A DNA stretch of 11,662 nucleotides. It comes from an uncultured Kineosporia sp. (GTDB lineage: Bacteria > Actinomycetota > Actinomycetes > Actinomycetales > Kineosporiaceae). Below the pieces are notes generated by a model. That model was not told the DNA's origin and ran no database searches. It was given only the letters and a program-made list of their open reading frames with translations. The stretch's first letter is position 1. The number at the start of each line of letters is the position of its first letter. The translations under genes were made by a program, and so were the position numbers. Of the stretch, positions 1 to 6,974 are shown piece by piece. The DNA lies in assembly GCA_937859855.1 (NCBI GenBank), contig CALMAR010000326.1:1-11662 (forward strand). The letters are read 5' to 3'.

Positions 1-22
1 CCGAGCCGCTCCTCGCGTGGTG

Positions 23-781
23 TCAGGGCGAGGTGGCGCCACGCATCAGGTCGTTGAAAGCCCTTGTGATGGCCACCTCGTCGGGTCGCATCGCGTCTCG
101 GCGGGCCGCTGCCCGCGGCACCAGAACCTCAACCTGATCCGTCTCCAAGACAGCCATGGTCTCGGTCAGGTATTGGGCCAGAGGCATCGCCCGGGAATCG
201 GTGGCGTTGATGGCCATCAGGTTCGTCTGGGTGTACGGCGGTGCCATTTCCAGCACGGTTACCGGCGACCCTTCGAGGCGGTAGCGCAACGAGAGGGTGT
301 AGGAGTGCATAGCGGCCTTCGTCGCGGAGTACAGCGCGGAGGAGGCCAGCGGTGCATACCCCAGCATCGAGGTGACGTTGATGATGGTCGCCGACGGTTG
401 CCGTCCCAAATGATCGATCAGAGCGGAGATCATCCGCATCGGCCCGAGCAGGTTGGTCGCCACTACGGCGGACAGCAACTCGTCGTCCAGACGGTGAGTG
501 AGATCGTCGCCGAACATGATGCCGGCGTTGTTGATCAGGACGTTGAGGCCGGGAAATCGCGAGAGGATCGACGGAACGACCGAGTCGATGCTGCTGGCGT
601 CCGACACATCGAGGTGCACTGGGTACATCCCCGGATGAGCTGCCGCGACCTCCTCCAGCGTCGGCAGGCGGCGCCCGGCGATGATGATCTGATTCCCGCG
701 CTGGTGCAGGTCTTCGGCCAGGCCGCGACCGATTCCGGTGCCCGCGCCGGTGATCAGCACCGTGTTGCCGGTGAGGTTCAT
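23..781 (-). CDS. Short-chain dehydrogenase/reductase (SDR), DltE-like
   Basis: A classical SDR of 252 residues, the usual length for a single-domain cytosolic NAD(P)-dependent oxidoreductase. The cofactor motif TGAGTGIG is at residues 11-18, and an Arg pair (AGRR) after the second strand suggests NADP(H). NNAG is at 84-87. The catalytic Ser138, Tyr151 and Lys155 (YSATK) are all present, so it should be active. The overall pattern resembles the DltE-like subgroup, but the substrate cannot be read; a carbonyl or hydroxyl of a pathway intermediate is an inference from context. The ATG overlaps the stop of the upstream NmrA-type gene as ATGA, and only a weak ribosome site precedes it, so translation is probably coupled. 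It is the last gene of the five-gene operon visible here; the 22 bases beyond its stop are too short to interpret. Confidence 0.92.
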   Translation of the reverse strand: MNLTGNTVLITGAGTGIGRGLAEDLHQRGNQIIIAGRRLPTLEEVAAAHPGMYPVHLDVSDASSIDSVVPSILSRFPGLNVLINNAGIMFGDDLTHRLDDELLSAVVATNLLGPMRMISALIDHLGRQPSATIINVTSMLGYAPLASSALYSATKAAMHSYTLSLRYRLEGSPVTVLEMAPPYTQTNLMAINATDSRAMPLAQYLTETMAVLETDQVEVLVPRAAARRDAMRPDEVAITRAFNDLMRGATSP

Positions 782-1656
782 GCCCGGTTCCGGCGGAAGG
801 CGTCGTACTGGCGGCGAACGAAAACCTCGAAGTCGGTGGGGGGTCGCTGGAGCAGCCAGGTCAAGACGTTGGGATTGCCGACGAAGTCATGGCTGCTGTA
901 CGTCGAGGTGATTGAGCGCAGGACGCGAAGCTGATGCGTAGCCGCGGCGGCATCGCCGTCGCCGATCCATGCCTTGAGATAGGTGTCCGCGTCAATCCGG
1001 CTAACCTGCACGGGGTGCCCCACCACGGCAGAAATGATCTCGCCCAGTTCGTGTGCGGTGTATCTTCCCGGCCCGGCCAGCTCGTATGTCGCCCCAAGGT
1101 GGCGGTCGCGGTCCACCAGCACCATCCGCGCGACGTCGGTGACGTCGCCCAGATCGACCATCGACTGCCGGCGTTCCAAGGACCAGGACAGCTCGAACAC
1201 TGAGCGGTCGAAGACCGGCTTGAGCTTGAGCGGGAGCATGTAGTTCGCTGGCTGGAGGATCGTGAACTCCAGCCCCGAGGACAGCAGATGCTCCTCGATG
1301 TCTCGCTTGATCTCGTGCTGGACCAGGTCGGTGAGGATCGCGTGCAGGACCGAACTGAAGACGAAGTGACGGACGCCGGCTGCTCGTGACGCGTCCACCA
1401 GCACCATGCCCATGTCGCGTTCGCGAGGATGCAGGGTCGGGCCGACATGGTAAACGGCGTCGACACCGCGCACGGCCCGGGTTGCGGTGCCCGGCTCGCT
1501 GAGGTCGCCCACCACGACTTCCTGAACACCAAGGGCGTGCAGGTGACGGGCCGATGCCTGCGATTGGACACAAGCCCGGACCGGAAGATCCGCCGCGAGC
1601 AACTTAGGAACGAGTAGCTGACCCTGATTGCCGTTGGCGGCAGTCACCAGAATCAT
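778..1656 (-). CDS. NmrA-family NAD(P)-binding protein
   Basis: An atypical short-chain dehydrogenase of the NmrA/HSCARG type, 292 residues from the chosen start. The protein opens directly with the Rossmann strand [12 protein letters not shown], as this family does. It continues with VVGDLSEP, the FSSVLHA segment and ILQPANYM, all typical of NmrA-like folds. The Tyr-x-x-x-Lys catalytic pair of classical SDRs is not evident, so it may be a reductase of the isoflavone-reductase/quinone-reductase kind or a nucleotide sensor. The reading frame stays open 17 codons further upstream, but the ATG at 1656 overlaps the amidohydrolase stop as ATGA and removes a non-conserved extension, so I prefer it. 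The downstream SDR is joined by a second ATGA overlap. The substrate is unknown. Confidence 0.88.
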   Translation of the reverse strand: MILVTAANGNQGQLLVPKLLAADLPVRACVQSQASARHLHALGVQEVVVGDLSEPGTATRAVRGVDAVYHVGPTLHPRERDMGMVLVDASRAAGVRHFVFSSVLHAILTDLVQHEIKRDIEEHLLSSGLEFTILQPANYMLPLKLKPVFDRSVFELSWSLERRQSMVDLGDVTDVARMVLVDRDRHLGATYELAGPGRYTAHELGEIISAVVGHPVQVSRIDADTYLKAWIGDGDAAAATHQLRVLRSITSTYSSHDFVGNPNVLTWLLQRPPTDFEVFVRRQYDAFRRNRA

Positions 1657-2807
1657 GGACTGGCCGCCGGAACCGCGGAATCGCTGATTCGCGTGCCGCC
1701 CACCCATACCGCGCTGACGTCCCGCACGGCCTCGATGTCAACGGTCGGATCGCCCCGCAGGAGTACGAGATCCGCGCGGAGGCCGCTGGCGATCGCACCA
1801 CGGTCGGTCAGGCCGAAGAAGCGAGCCGGTGCCGCGGTAGCCGCGTGCAGCGCTTCGGCGGGAGTCAGGCCGGCATCGACCAGTAGTGCTAGCTCGTCGT
1901 GCAGGGACGTGCCGTGCCGGGGGTGTGCTGGTGCACCTGCCTCGTTGTTGGCGTCGGTCCCGGCGATGATGGTCAGGCCGGCCCGGTGCGCTGTGGCCAC
2001 GGACTCACGGCAGTTCGCATACTCCAACGGCGGAACGATCCGGAGGCGACGCAGGAGCCGGAAAACAGGCTTACCACCGATGGCCGAGGTGGTGCCCTGC
2101 ATCATCGTCAGAGTGGGGATCAGGACAATCCCACGGGTGACGAAGCCGGCCGCCTCGTCGGCGCTGACCGGACGGTTGACCGGAGCGTGGGTGATGACGT
2201 CGACTCCCGCATCGGCTGCCAGCTCGACCGCGGTACTGGTGACGGCATGAGCCACAACCAGCCGGTCAGCCTCGTGAGCGGCCTTGACCAGCGCTGCGAT
2301 GCTGGCCGGTGGCAGCGCGGCGGTGCCAGGCATCCGCGGATCTTCCACGATCACCTTGATGAAGTCGCTGCCGCCGGCCACGCGCTGCGCCACGAACCGG
2401 GCGGCGTCATCGGCATCGGTGACCGCGCTGGCGGCGGGGAATCCCATCTTCTTCGTCTGCAGACCGCCGGGTGCGCTCGCGGGCCAGCCGGCACTCAGCA
2501 GGGTAGGAAGTCCGGGCTGGTCCCTCAGGAGGTCCAGCGTCCCGGGAGTGCGGGTGCCCATATCGATCACGGTGGTCAGGCCGGCCATGGCACAGCGCGC
2601 GAGATCTTCGCGGGTGTCGATGTGCATATGAGCGTCGATCAGGCCGGGCAGCAGCACACCCCCAGCCGCATCGATCGTCTCGGTGGAGCCGCCCGGGGCA
2701 GAATCGGCGATCAAGCCATCGGTGATGACCACCGTTCGCGCCTCCCCGGCCGAGGTGCCATCGAAGACACGGACGTTGCGGATGACCGTCGAGGCGGAGG
2801 GGCTCAT
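1653..2807 (-). CDS. Metal-dependent amidohydrolase, imidazolonepropionase-like
   Basis: A 384-residue amidohydrolase-superfamily enzyme with the expected layout: a small N-terminal beta domain, a TIM barrel, and a C-terminal return to the beta domain (GLRADLVLLRGDP). The metal ligands are all visible: His60 and His62 (DAHMH), Lys151 in the position of the usually carboxylated lysine, His177, His197 and Asp295 (AGTDAN). It should therefore be an active, probably binuclear, hydrolase of a cyclic amide, lactam, lactone or similar bond. The family is broad and the substrate is not predictable. A GTG at 2819 overlaps the HIT stop codon but lacks a ribosome site. The ATG at 2807 has GAGGG five bases upstream and lies 8 bases after the HIT stop, so I chose it. 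The downstream NmrA-type gene is coupled by an ATGA overlap. Confidence 0.9.
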   Translation of the reverse strand: MSPSASTVIRNVRVFDGTSAGEARTVVITDGLIADSAPGGSTETIDAAGGVLLPGLIDAHMHIDTREDLARCAMAGLTTVIDMGTRTPGTLDLLRDQPGLPTLLSAGWPASAPGGLQTKKMGFPAASAVTDADDAARFVAQRVAGGSDFIKVIVEDPRMPGTAALPPASIAALVKAAHEADRLVVAHAVTSTAVELAADAGVDVITHAPVNRPVSADEAAGFVTRGIVLIPTLTMMQGTTSAIGGKPVFRLLRRLRIVPPLEYANCRESVATAHRAGLTIIAGTDANNEAGAPAHPRHGTSLHDELALLVDAGLTPAEALHAATAAPARFFGLTDRGAIASGLRADLVLLRGDPTVDIEAVRDVSAVWVGGTRISDSAVPAASP

Positions 2808-2815
2808 GCCTGCCC

Positions 2816-3262
2816 TCACACCGGGTCAGGTACGCCGGCGCGGTCCGCGTAGGCCGACCGCATGGCCGGTACGAGCTCCAGCGCTGATCGCAGATCCGCA
2901 CGCTCGGCGCGCAGATTCAGGATGTTCCCGCCCCGCTGATCCATCGGCACGTCCTCACCCCGAGCCGCGATCAGAGCATGGAAATGCGCGTAGTTCTCGC
3001 CGAAGACGAGCAGGTACGTCGCTGGCGCGCCAGTAACAGCCGTCATGGCCGCGACAAGATCACGGGCCCGGCGTGCGAACGTCGCCAGCTCCGGCGGATC
3101 GAGACCGGTGATCCGCTCCGCATGCCGCCGGGCCCGCAGGATGAACCAGCCCGGAACCTCGTATCCCGGTACGACCTCAGCCGCCCAGAGCGCATCACGG
3201 AACACCACAGCGCTGTCATCGGCGTCTTCCATGGCGCACATCAGGCAGGACCGGTCGCCCAT
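2816..3262 (-). CDS. HIT-family protein with an incomplete histidine triad
   Basis: A small protein of 148 residues, the usual size for a one-domain HIT (histidine triad) nucleotide-binding protein or hydrolase. An N-terminal C-x-x-C (Cys6, Cys9) and a further His47 may form the zinc site found in many bacterial members. The HIT loop reads AHFHALIA: His93 and His95 are present, but the position expected for the remaining His of the H-x-H-x-H signature is not His (Leu97, or Tyr91 in the other alignment). Either His93 or His95 could be the nucleophile, so phosphoryl transfer is possible but not assured. AGGAG precedes the ATG by about seven bases. It lies 51 bases after the SnoaL-like gene and just before the amidohydrolase. 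Why a nucleotide-type hydrolase should sit in a catabolic operon is not clear. Confidence 0.8.
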   Translation of the reverse strand: MGDRSCLMCAMEDADDSAVVFRDALWAAEVVPGYEVPGWFILRARRHAERITGLDPPELATFARRARDLVAAMTAVTGAPATYLLVFGENYAHFHALIAARGEDVPMDQRGGNILNLRAERADLRSALELVPAMRSAYADRAGVPDPV

Positions 3263-3313
3263 GAGTCGGCTCCTCGGGGTCAGCGCATCACGGGCAGGGG
3301 CTGGCCACGAAGC

Positions 3314-3799
3314 TCAGTCGAAGACTTCGACGGTGGCAGATTCGGGGATGTCGTCCCGCACCCGCGCCGTGTCGTTGATGTCGCGCCAGATCTCATACCC
3401 GTTCTCGCGGCAGATCTTTCCGTCCCGGCACTGAAAGGCATGCAGCAGCCGGATGCTGACCGTGGTTCCCACCGGGAACGGGCAATTGGCGAAACCATCG
3501 CCGGTAATCGTCCACTCGAAGATGCTGTCGTCGAAGACCCATTCCTCGGTGGCGAACCGGTACAGGTTGGTGATCTTGTGAATGTTCATCGACCCGAAAA
3601 TCTTCAGGTACTCGGCCTTGACGTCGGCGACGTTGCGATGAACGAGCCCGCGCGCTGGAACTTCCCAGACGATGTCGTCGGTATAGACGCCGACCGCCGT
3701 ATCGATGGTCTCGGGAGTCTCGTTGTGGAAGTGCACGGCGACAGCGTCCAGGTTGCGGGCGATGATCTCGTCGCGGGTGAGTTCTGACTGCGACGTCAC
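3314..3799 (-). CDS. SnoaL-like / NTF2-fold protein
   Basis: A protein of 161 residues with the look of the SnoaL-like branch of the NTF2 superfamily. It has an N-terminal helix, a stretch (TDDIVWEVPARGL) typical of the first conserved strands, a middle RFATEEWVFDDSIFEW, and the final strands LLHAFQCRDGKICRENGYEIW. Members form cone-shaped pockets and act as polyketide cyclases, isomerases, hydrolases or dehydratases, or simply bind small molecules; catalytic residues differ between members, so the reaction cannot be assigned. The start is GTG at 3799, preceded by a perfect AGGAGG with a six-base spacer. This is the first gene of the five-gene operon and lies directly behind a promoter with the predicted GntR operator. 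It is 72 bases downstream of the end of the AceE-like gene on the same strand. Confidence 0.8.
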   Translation of the reverse strand: MTSQSELTRDEIIARNLDAVAVHFHNETPETIDTAVGVYTDDIVWEVPARGLVHRNVADVKAEYLKIFGSMNIHKITNLYRFATEEWVFDDSIFEWTITGDGFANCPFPVGTTVSIRLLHAFQCRDGKICRENGYEIWRDINDTARVRDDIPESATVEVFD

Positions 3800-3805
3800 T
3801 TTCGA

Positions 3806-3811
3806 CCTCCT
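3806..3811 (-). promoter_or_regulatory. Ribosome binding site of the SnoaL-like gene (GTG start)
   Basis: Reading on the minus strand, AGGAGG is followed by a six-base spacer and GTG at 3799. It matches the anti-Shine-Dalgarno sequence fully and fixes the GTG as the start of the operon's first gene. Confidence 0.8.
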
Positions 3812-3828
3812 CGTTGGGGCGTAGTCCG

Positions 3829-3857
3829 AGGCTAGGAGATATATGTGATAACAGCAA
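3829..3857 (-). promoter_or_regulatory. Predicted promoter of the SnoaL-led operon
   Basis: On the minus strand a -35 box TTGCTG (3857-3852), a spacer of exactly 17 bases and a -10 box TAGCCT (3834-3829) form a plausible vegetative promoter. Transcription would begin near 3822, giving a leader of about 23 bases before the GTG at 3799. The promoter is overlaid by the repeated operator, and the arrangement is the same as before the FAH-family gene. It would let the five-gene operon be transcribed independently of the AceE-like gene upstream. Inferred from sequence only. Confidence 0.55.
3836..3857 (-). promoter_or_regulatory. Operator copy 1 (predicted GntR/FCD site)
   Basis: One of three copies of an AT-rich motif in otherwise GC-rich DNA. 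The minus strand carries the core GCTGTTATCACATATA, and 18 consecutive bases (3840-3857) are identical to copy 3 at 10401-10422. It lies over the -35 box and spacer of the SnoaL promoter, a position suited to repression. Assignment to the GntR-type regulator encoded at 6276-6974 is inferred from the shared site next to the regulator's own gene. Confidence 0.7.
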
Positions 3858-3871
3858 TGGGGTGGAGCGTC

Positions 3872-6178
3872 TCAGGCGCCGACGTCGAGAGCCGCGGCGA
3901 TGATGCTGCCGGCGTCGATGCGGTGGTGCCGGTAAACGTCGTCCAGCCCGCCGGACTGACCGAAGCTGGTCACCCCCAGGTGACTGGCCCGGACCCGGTG
4001 CACCGCGGCGAGAAACGCCAGGGTGTGCGGATGCCCGTCCAGCACAGTGACCATGGGTGCGGCTCGGTCCAGCGGCAGCACGGTTTCCAGGATCCAGCTC
4101 GCGGCGTCACCGTGCCCGGCCCGGGTCTGGACGGCTTCGAACAGCAGCCCCGGACTGGTGACGCAGACGACGTCGGCTTCGGTGCCCAGCGCCGCCAGCC
4201 GGTCGGCCGCCGCCAGAGCCTCGGGGACCACGGCACCCATCGCAACGATGGTGACGCCGGGCCGGCTCGCGGCCTGTCGCAACCGGTAGGCGCCGCCAAC
4301 GACCTGCCGGCGGCGGCGCTGCCTGGCCGCCGGGTCGGACGGGACGGCGGCCAGGGTCTGGTTCACCGGCCGGGAAGACAGCCGCAGATAGGCCGAAGAG
4401 CCTCCGGGCCGGGCCAGCCTCTGCAGGCACGCCAGCAGAACCCACTCCAGATCGGCGGCGAAGGCGGGTTCGTAGCTGATGCAGCCTGGCTGCTCGAGAC
4501 CGATCGAGGGCGTCTTGATGGACTGGTGGGCACCCCCTTCGGCGGCCAGCGACACACCGGCCGGCGTCCCGACCAGGATCGATTGGCCGCCGGCGTAGAT
4601 GCCGAATGACCAAGGTTCCAGCGCGCGCTCCAGGAACGGGTCGTACAGCACTCCGATCGGCAGCAATGGCTCGCCCCACCGGCGCCAGGTGGTGCCGAGT
4701 TCGCTCAGCAGGCCGACCAGGTTGACCTCGGCGATGCCGAGTTCGACGTGCTGGCCAGTGGGACGTTCACGCCAGTGCAGGATCGTTTCCGGGTCGTCTT
4801 GGAACCAGTCCCGCCGCTCGCCCGTGGGGGACCACACGCCCACCTTGTTGATCCAGCCTCCTAGGTTGGTGGACGAGGCGACGTCCGGGGAGACGGTGAC
4901 GATCCGCCGGGCTGCGGCCGGGGACTGCCGGGTCAGGTCCAGCAGGGTGCGCCCCAGCGCCGCCTGCGTGGTCACCGTGCCGCTGGGCGTGTGCCCAAGG
5001 TCAGCAGGAATCTCGGGCGGACCTGACTGGGCTGGTGGAACGCGGCGCAGCCGGTCAGCCGTCTCGGCGCACAGAGTGGCTTCGGCCGAACCGGGCGCGA
5101 ATCGAGTCCAGGGCGACGCCAGCGAAGTGCCGCAGTGTGCGGCCAGCTCGGACATCTGGGCCTGCGTGAGCATCGAGGAATGGTTCTGCGGGTGACCTTC
5201 GCTGGCCAGTCCGTACCCCTTGATCGTGTACGCGAAGATCACCGTTGGGCGACTGTCGTCGATAGCGCGCAACACGTGGTCGAGGGCCGCCAGGTCGTGT
5301 CCCCCGAGGTTGCGCACCGCGCCGCGCAGCGTCCCATCGTCCAAGGTCGCGACCAGGCGCCGGAGCGCGGAGCCGTCCGGCAGCCGCTCCCGCAGCTCCG
5401 GCGGACTGCACCGCAGCAATCGCTGATACTCGGGATTCGGCATGTCGTCCAGGCGCTGGCGCAGCTCCTCGCCTCCGGGCCGGGTGAACAAGTCCTCAAG
5501 CACCGTGCCGTATTTCGCGGTCAGGACCTGCCAGCCGGCCGCTGCGAAGATCTTCTGCAGCCGGTCCGCGGCCAGATGGGGCACCACCCGGTCCAATGAC
5601 TGGCGGTTGAGGTCGATCACCCAGCACACTTCTCCGAGACCGGCGACCATGGGGTCGAGAACGGCTTCCCAGCAGGCGCCCTCATCCAGTTCGGCATCCC
5701 CGACGAGGGAGAACTGCCGGCCGCTGCCACTCGTGGCGCTCAGGGAGCCGGCGTACCGGCGGGCCAGCGCACCCCAGATCGGTGCCGTCGCGCCGATCCC
5801 GACGGAGCCGGTCGAGTAGTCGACCGGGTCGGGGTCCTTCACCCGGCTGGGGTAGCTCTGCAGGCCGCCGAAGGATCGAAGGGTGCTCAGGTATTCCTCG
5901 TCGAGCTCGCCCAGCAGGTAGTTGATGGCATGCAGGACCGGTGAGGCGTGCGGCTTGACCGACACCCGGTCGTCCGCGGTCAGATGGCCGAACCACAGCG
6001 CCGTCATGATGCTGGTCATGGAGGCGCTCGAGGCCTGGTGGCCGCCGACCTTCAGGCCGGTGGGGTTCGGCCGCACTCGGTTGGCATGGTCGACGATCGC
6101 GGTCGCCAGCCACAGCACGCGCTGCTCCACCTGACCCAGCGCGGCCTGACGATCGGTGGCCGTATCCAGCAGCGTCAT
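3872..6178 (-). CDS. AceE-like thiamine diphosphate enzyme (homodimeric pyruvate dehydrogenase E1 / transketolase type)
   Basis: A 768-residue TPP enzyme whose motifs match homodimeric pyruvate dehydrogenase E1 (AceE) throughout: GGHQASSAS at 45-53, KPHASP with His77, a GLQSYP segment, the TPP/magnesium motif GDAELDE (160-166) with Asn191 and Gln193, the AYTIKGYG strand, a loop His333, Glu484 in the position that activates the cofactor, His551, and a C-terminal FGQSGGLDDVYRHH. The GDG triplet is GDA here. AceE proteins are about 890 residues; this one lacks roughly the first 75, the region that docks on the lipoyl E2 core in the Escherichia coli enzyme (from memory, not aligned). No E2 or E3 gene is nearby. 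It may decarboxylate a 2-oxo acid or transfer an acyl group without making acyl-CoA. Its promoter shares the locus operator, tying it to the pathway. The start ATG follows GAAGGGA. Confidence 0.85.
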   Translation of the reverse strand: MTLLDTATDRQAALGQVEQRVLWLATAIVDHANRVRPNPTGLKVGGHQASSASMTSIMTALWFGHLTADDRVSVKPHASPVLHAINYLLGELDEEYLSTLRSFGGLQSYPSRVKDPDPVDYSTGSVGIGATAPIWGALARRYAGSLSATSGSGRQFSLVGDAELDEGACWEAVLDPMVAGLGEVCWVIDLNRQSLDRVVPHLAADRLQKIFAAAGWQVLTAKYGTVLEDLFTRPGGEELRQRLDDMPNPEYQRLLRCSPPELRERLPDGSALRRLVATLDDGTLRGAVRNLGGHDLAALDHVLRAIDDSRPTVIFAYTIKGYGLASEGHPQNHSSMLTQAQMSELAAHCGTSLASPWTRFAPGSAEATLCAETADRLRRVPPAQSGPPEIPADLGHTPSGTVTTQAALGRTLLDLTRQSPAAARRIVTVSPDVASSTNLGGWINKVGVWSPTGERRDWFQDDPETILHWRERPTGQHVELGIAEVNLVGLLSELGTTWRRWGEPLLPIGVLYDPFLERALEPWSFGIYAGGQSILVGTPAGVSLAAEGGAHQSIKTPSIGLEQPGCISYEPAFAADLEWVLLACLQRLARPGGSSAYLRLSSRPVNQTLAAVPSDPAARQRRRRQVVGGAYRLRQAASRPGVTIVAMGAVVPEALAAADRLAALGTEADVVCVTSPGLLFEAVQTRAGHGDAASWILETVLPLDRAAPMVTVLDGHPHTLAFLAAVHRVRASHLGVTSFGQSGGLDDVYRHHRIDAGSIIAAALDVGA

Positions 6179-6186
6179 CCCGTCCC

Positions 6187-6210
6187 TTCGCTGTTATCAT
6201 ATATAACGAA
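6187..6210 (+). promoter_or_regulatory. Operator copy 2, between the AceE-like and GntR genes
   Basis: The plus strand carries GCTGTTATCATATATA (6190-6205), matching the core of copies 1 and 3 at 15 of 16 bases. Here the motif is more symmetric: GTTAT and ATAAC form perfect 5-base arms around a 5-base centre, and TTCG/CGAA flank it. It lies 8 bases before the AceE-like start and 65 bases before the GntR start, so it could control both divergent genes, including autoregulation of the regulator. Confidence 0.7.
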
Positions 6211-6228
6211 GGAGCCGCAGGCTGACAA
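6200..6228 (-). promoter_or_regulatory. Possible promoter of the AceE-like gene
   Basis: On the minus strand a -35 box TTGTCA (6228-6223, five of six matches to TTGACA), a 17-base spacer and an AT-rich -10 (TATATA, 6205-6200, within operator copy 2) precede the gene. The exact -10 is uncertain because the whole stretch is TA-rich. The leader would be only about 15 bases. Binding at copy 2 would cover the -10 region. Confidence 0.4.
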
Positions 6229-6241
6229 GAGCGTCGCTACA

Positions 6242-6255
6242 CTCGGCTACCCGAG
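6242..6255 (+). other. Small perfect hairpin in the GntR leader
   Basis: CTCGG and CCGAG pair perfectly around a 4-base loop (CTAC), about 20 bases before the GntR start codon. No U tract follows, so it is not an intrinsic terminator. It could affect translation of the regulator or be chance in GC-rich DNA. Confidence 0.25.
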
Positions 6256-6275
6256 GGCGGCAGGAAGGCGAACTG

Positions 6276-6974
6276 GTGGTGAGGTCGTCCGCTCCGGCTG
6301 CCGTCAATCCGGTCCAGTCACGATCCGTGGCGGACCAAGTGCTGACCGAGCTGCGCCGATCCATCCTTTCCGGCGCGCTGGAGCCGGGCCGGGAATTCTC
6401 CCTCCGAGAACTGGCCGAGATGTTGCACGTCAGCATCATCCCCGTCCGAGAAGCCCTGCGTAGCCTGGAGAATCAGGGACTGGTGCAGATGCGGCCCGGC
6501 CGCAGCGCCTATGTGACCCCGCTCGATCTGGACGAATTGCAGAGCATCTACCGGCTCCGCCGCAGGCTCGAGCCGGAGATCGCTCAGCGCTCCTGCCGGC
6601 TGATCAGCGATGCCGAGCTGGACCGCCTGGACGCACAGGCAGCCTCTTTCGGGGCCGAAGAACGCACCATGAACGAGATCTACGACGCGCATCACGAGTT
6701 CCACCTCGCCTTGCTCGTTGCCGCCGCGACCAGTTGGGATGTTCGCATCCTCACCACCCTGTGGCGCGCCTCGGAACGGTACATCCGGATCGGCTGGGGC
6801 CGGTTGGACCCGGATCCGGAGGAGCACCACCGGCGCGAGAAACACCACACCGAGCTGGTTTCCGCGTTTCGGCAACGCGATCCGGAGATCGCGGCCAGCG
6901 CCGTGCAGCAGCACCTGTCCCGCAACGAGCAGACCGCGCTGCTTGCTCTGGATTCGTCCGGGCGCGGCCGCTAG
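6276..6974 (+). CDS. GntR-family transcriptional regulator, FCD subfamily
   Basis: A 232-residue DNA-binding regulator. Residues about 15-80 form a GntR winged helix-turn-helix (SLRELAEMLHVSIIPVREAL, then NQGLVQMRPGRSAYV for the wing). Residues about 86-215 form a helical FCD domain that in this family binds a carboxylate or similar ligand, often through a metal. Candidate ligands are His143, His191 and His213; the first position, usually Asp, appears to be His139. The GTG start follows AGGAAGG by seven bases. The gene is divergent from the AceE-like gene and shares operator copy 2 with it. It probably represses the locus until a pathway metabolite binds, an inference from operator position over promoters. 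Its stop codon overlaps that of the convergent monooxygenase gene. Confidence 0.92.
   Translation: MVRSSAPAAVNPVQSRSVADQVLTELRRSILSGALEPGREFSLRELAEMLHVSIIPVREALRSLENQGLVQMRPGRSAYVTPLDLDELQSIYRLRRRLEPEIAQRSCRLISDAELDRLDAQAASFGAEERTMNEIYDAHHEFHLALLVAAATSWDVRILTTLWRASERYIRIGWGRLDPDPEEHHRREKHHTELVSAFRQRDPEIAASAVQQHLSRNEQTALLALDSSGRGR

Noticed and set aside
17..934. Plus-strand open frame of 305 codons opposite the SDR and NmrA-type genes
   Set aside because: It has no recognisable domain, is rich in Arg, Gly, His and Gln, and runs antisense to two clearly conserved proteins joined by an ATGA overlap. It is a GC-rich shadow.
1899..2852. Plus-strand open frame of 317 codons opposite the amidohydrolase gene
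   Set aside because: It shows no motif, while the opposite strand carries all metal ligands of an amidohydrolase. Shadow frame.
2978..3787. Plus-strand open frame of 269 codons opposite the HIT and SnoaL-like genes
   Set aside because: It spans two separate minus-strand genes that each have a ribosome site and recognisable folds, and it has no domain itself.
3845..4609. Plus-strand open frame of 254 codons starting inside operator copy 1
   Set aside because: Its composition is that of an antisense shadow of the AceE-like C-terminus, and it has no ribosome site.
3872..6178. Plain transketolase or 1-deoxyxylulose-5-phosphate synthase
   Set aside because: The segment order, the GGHQAS and KPHASP motifs, the N-x-Q after the TPP motif and the C-terminal RHH ending match AceE-type E1 better.
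6318..6914. Minus-strand open frame of 198 codons opposite gntR
   Set aside because: It lies wholly within the GntR gene, has no domain and no suitable start signal.
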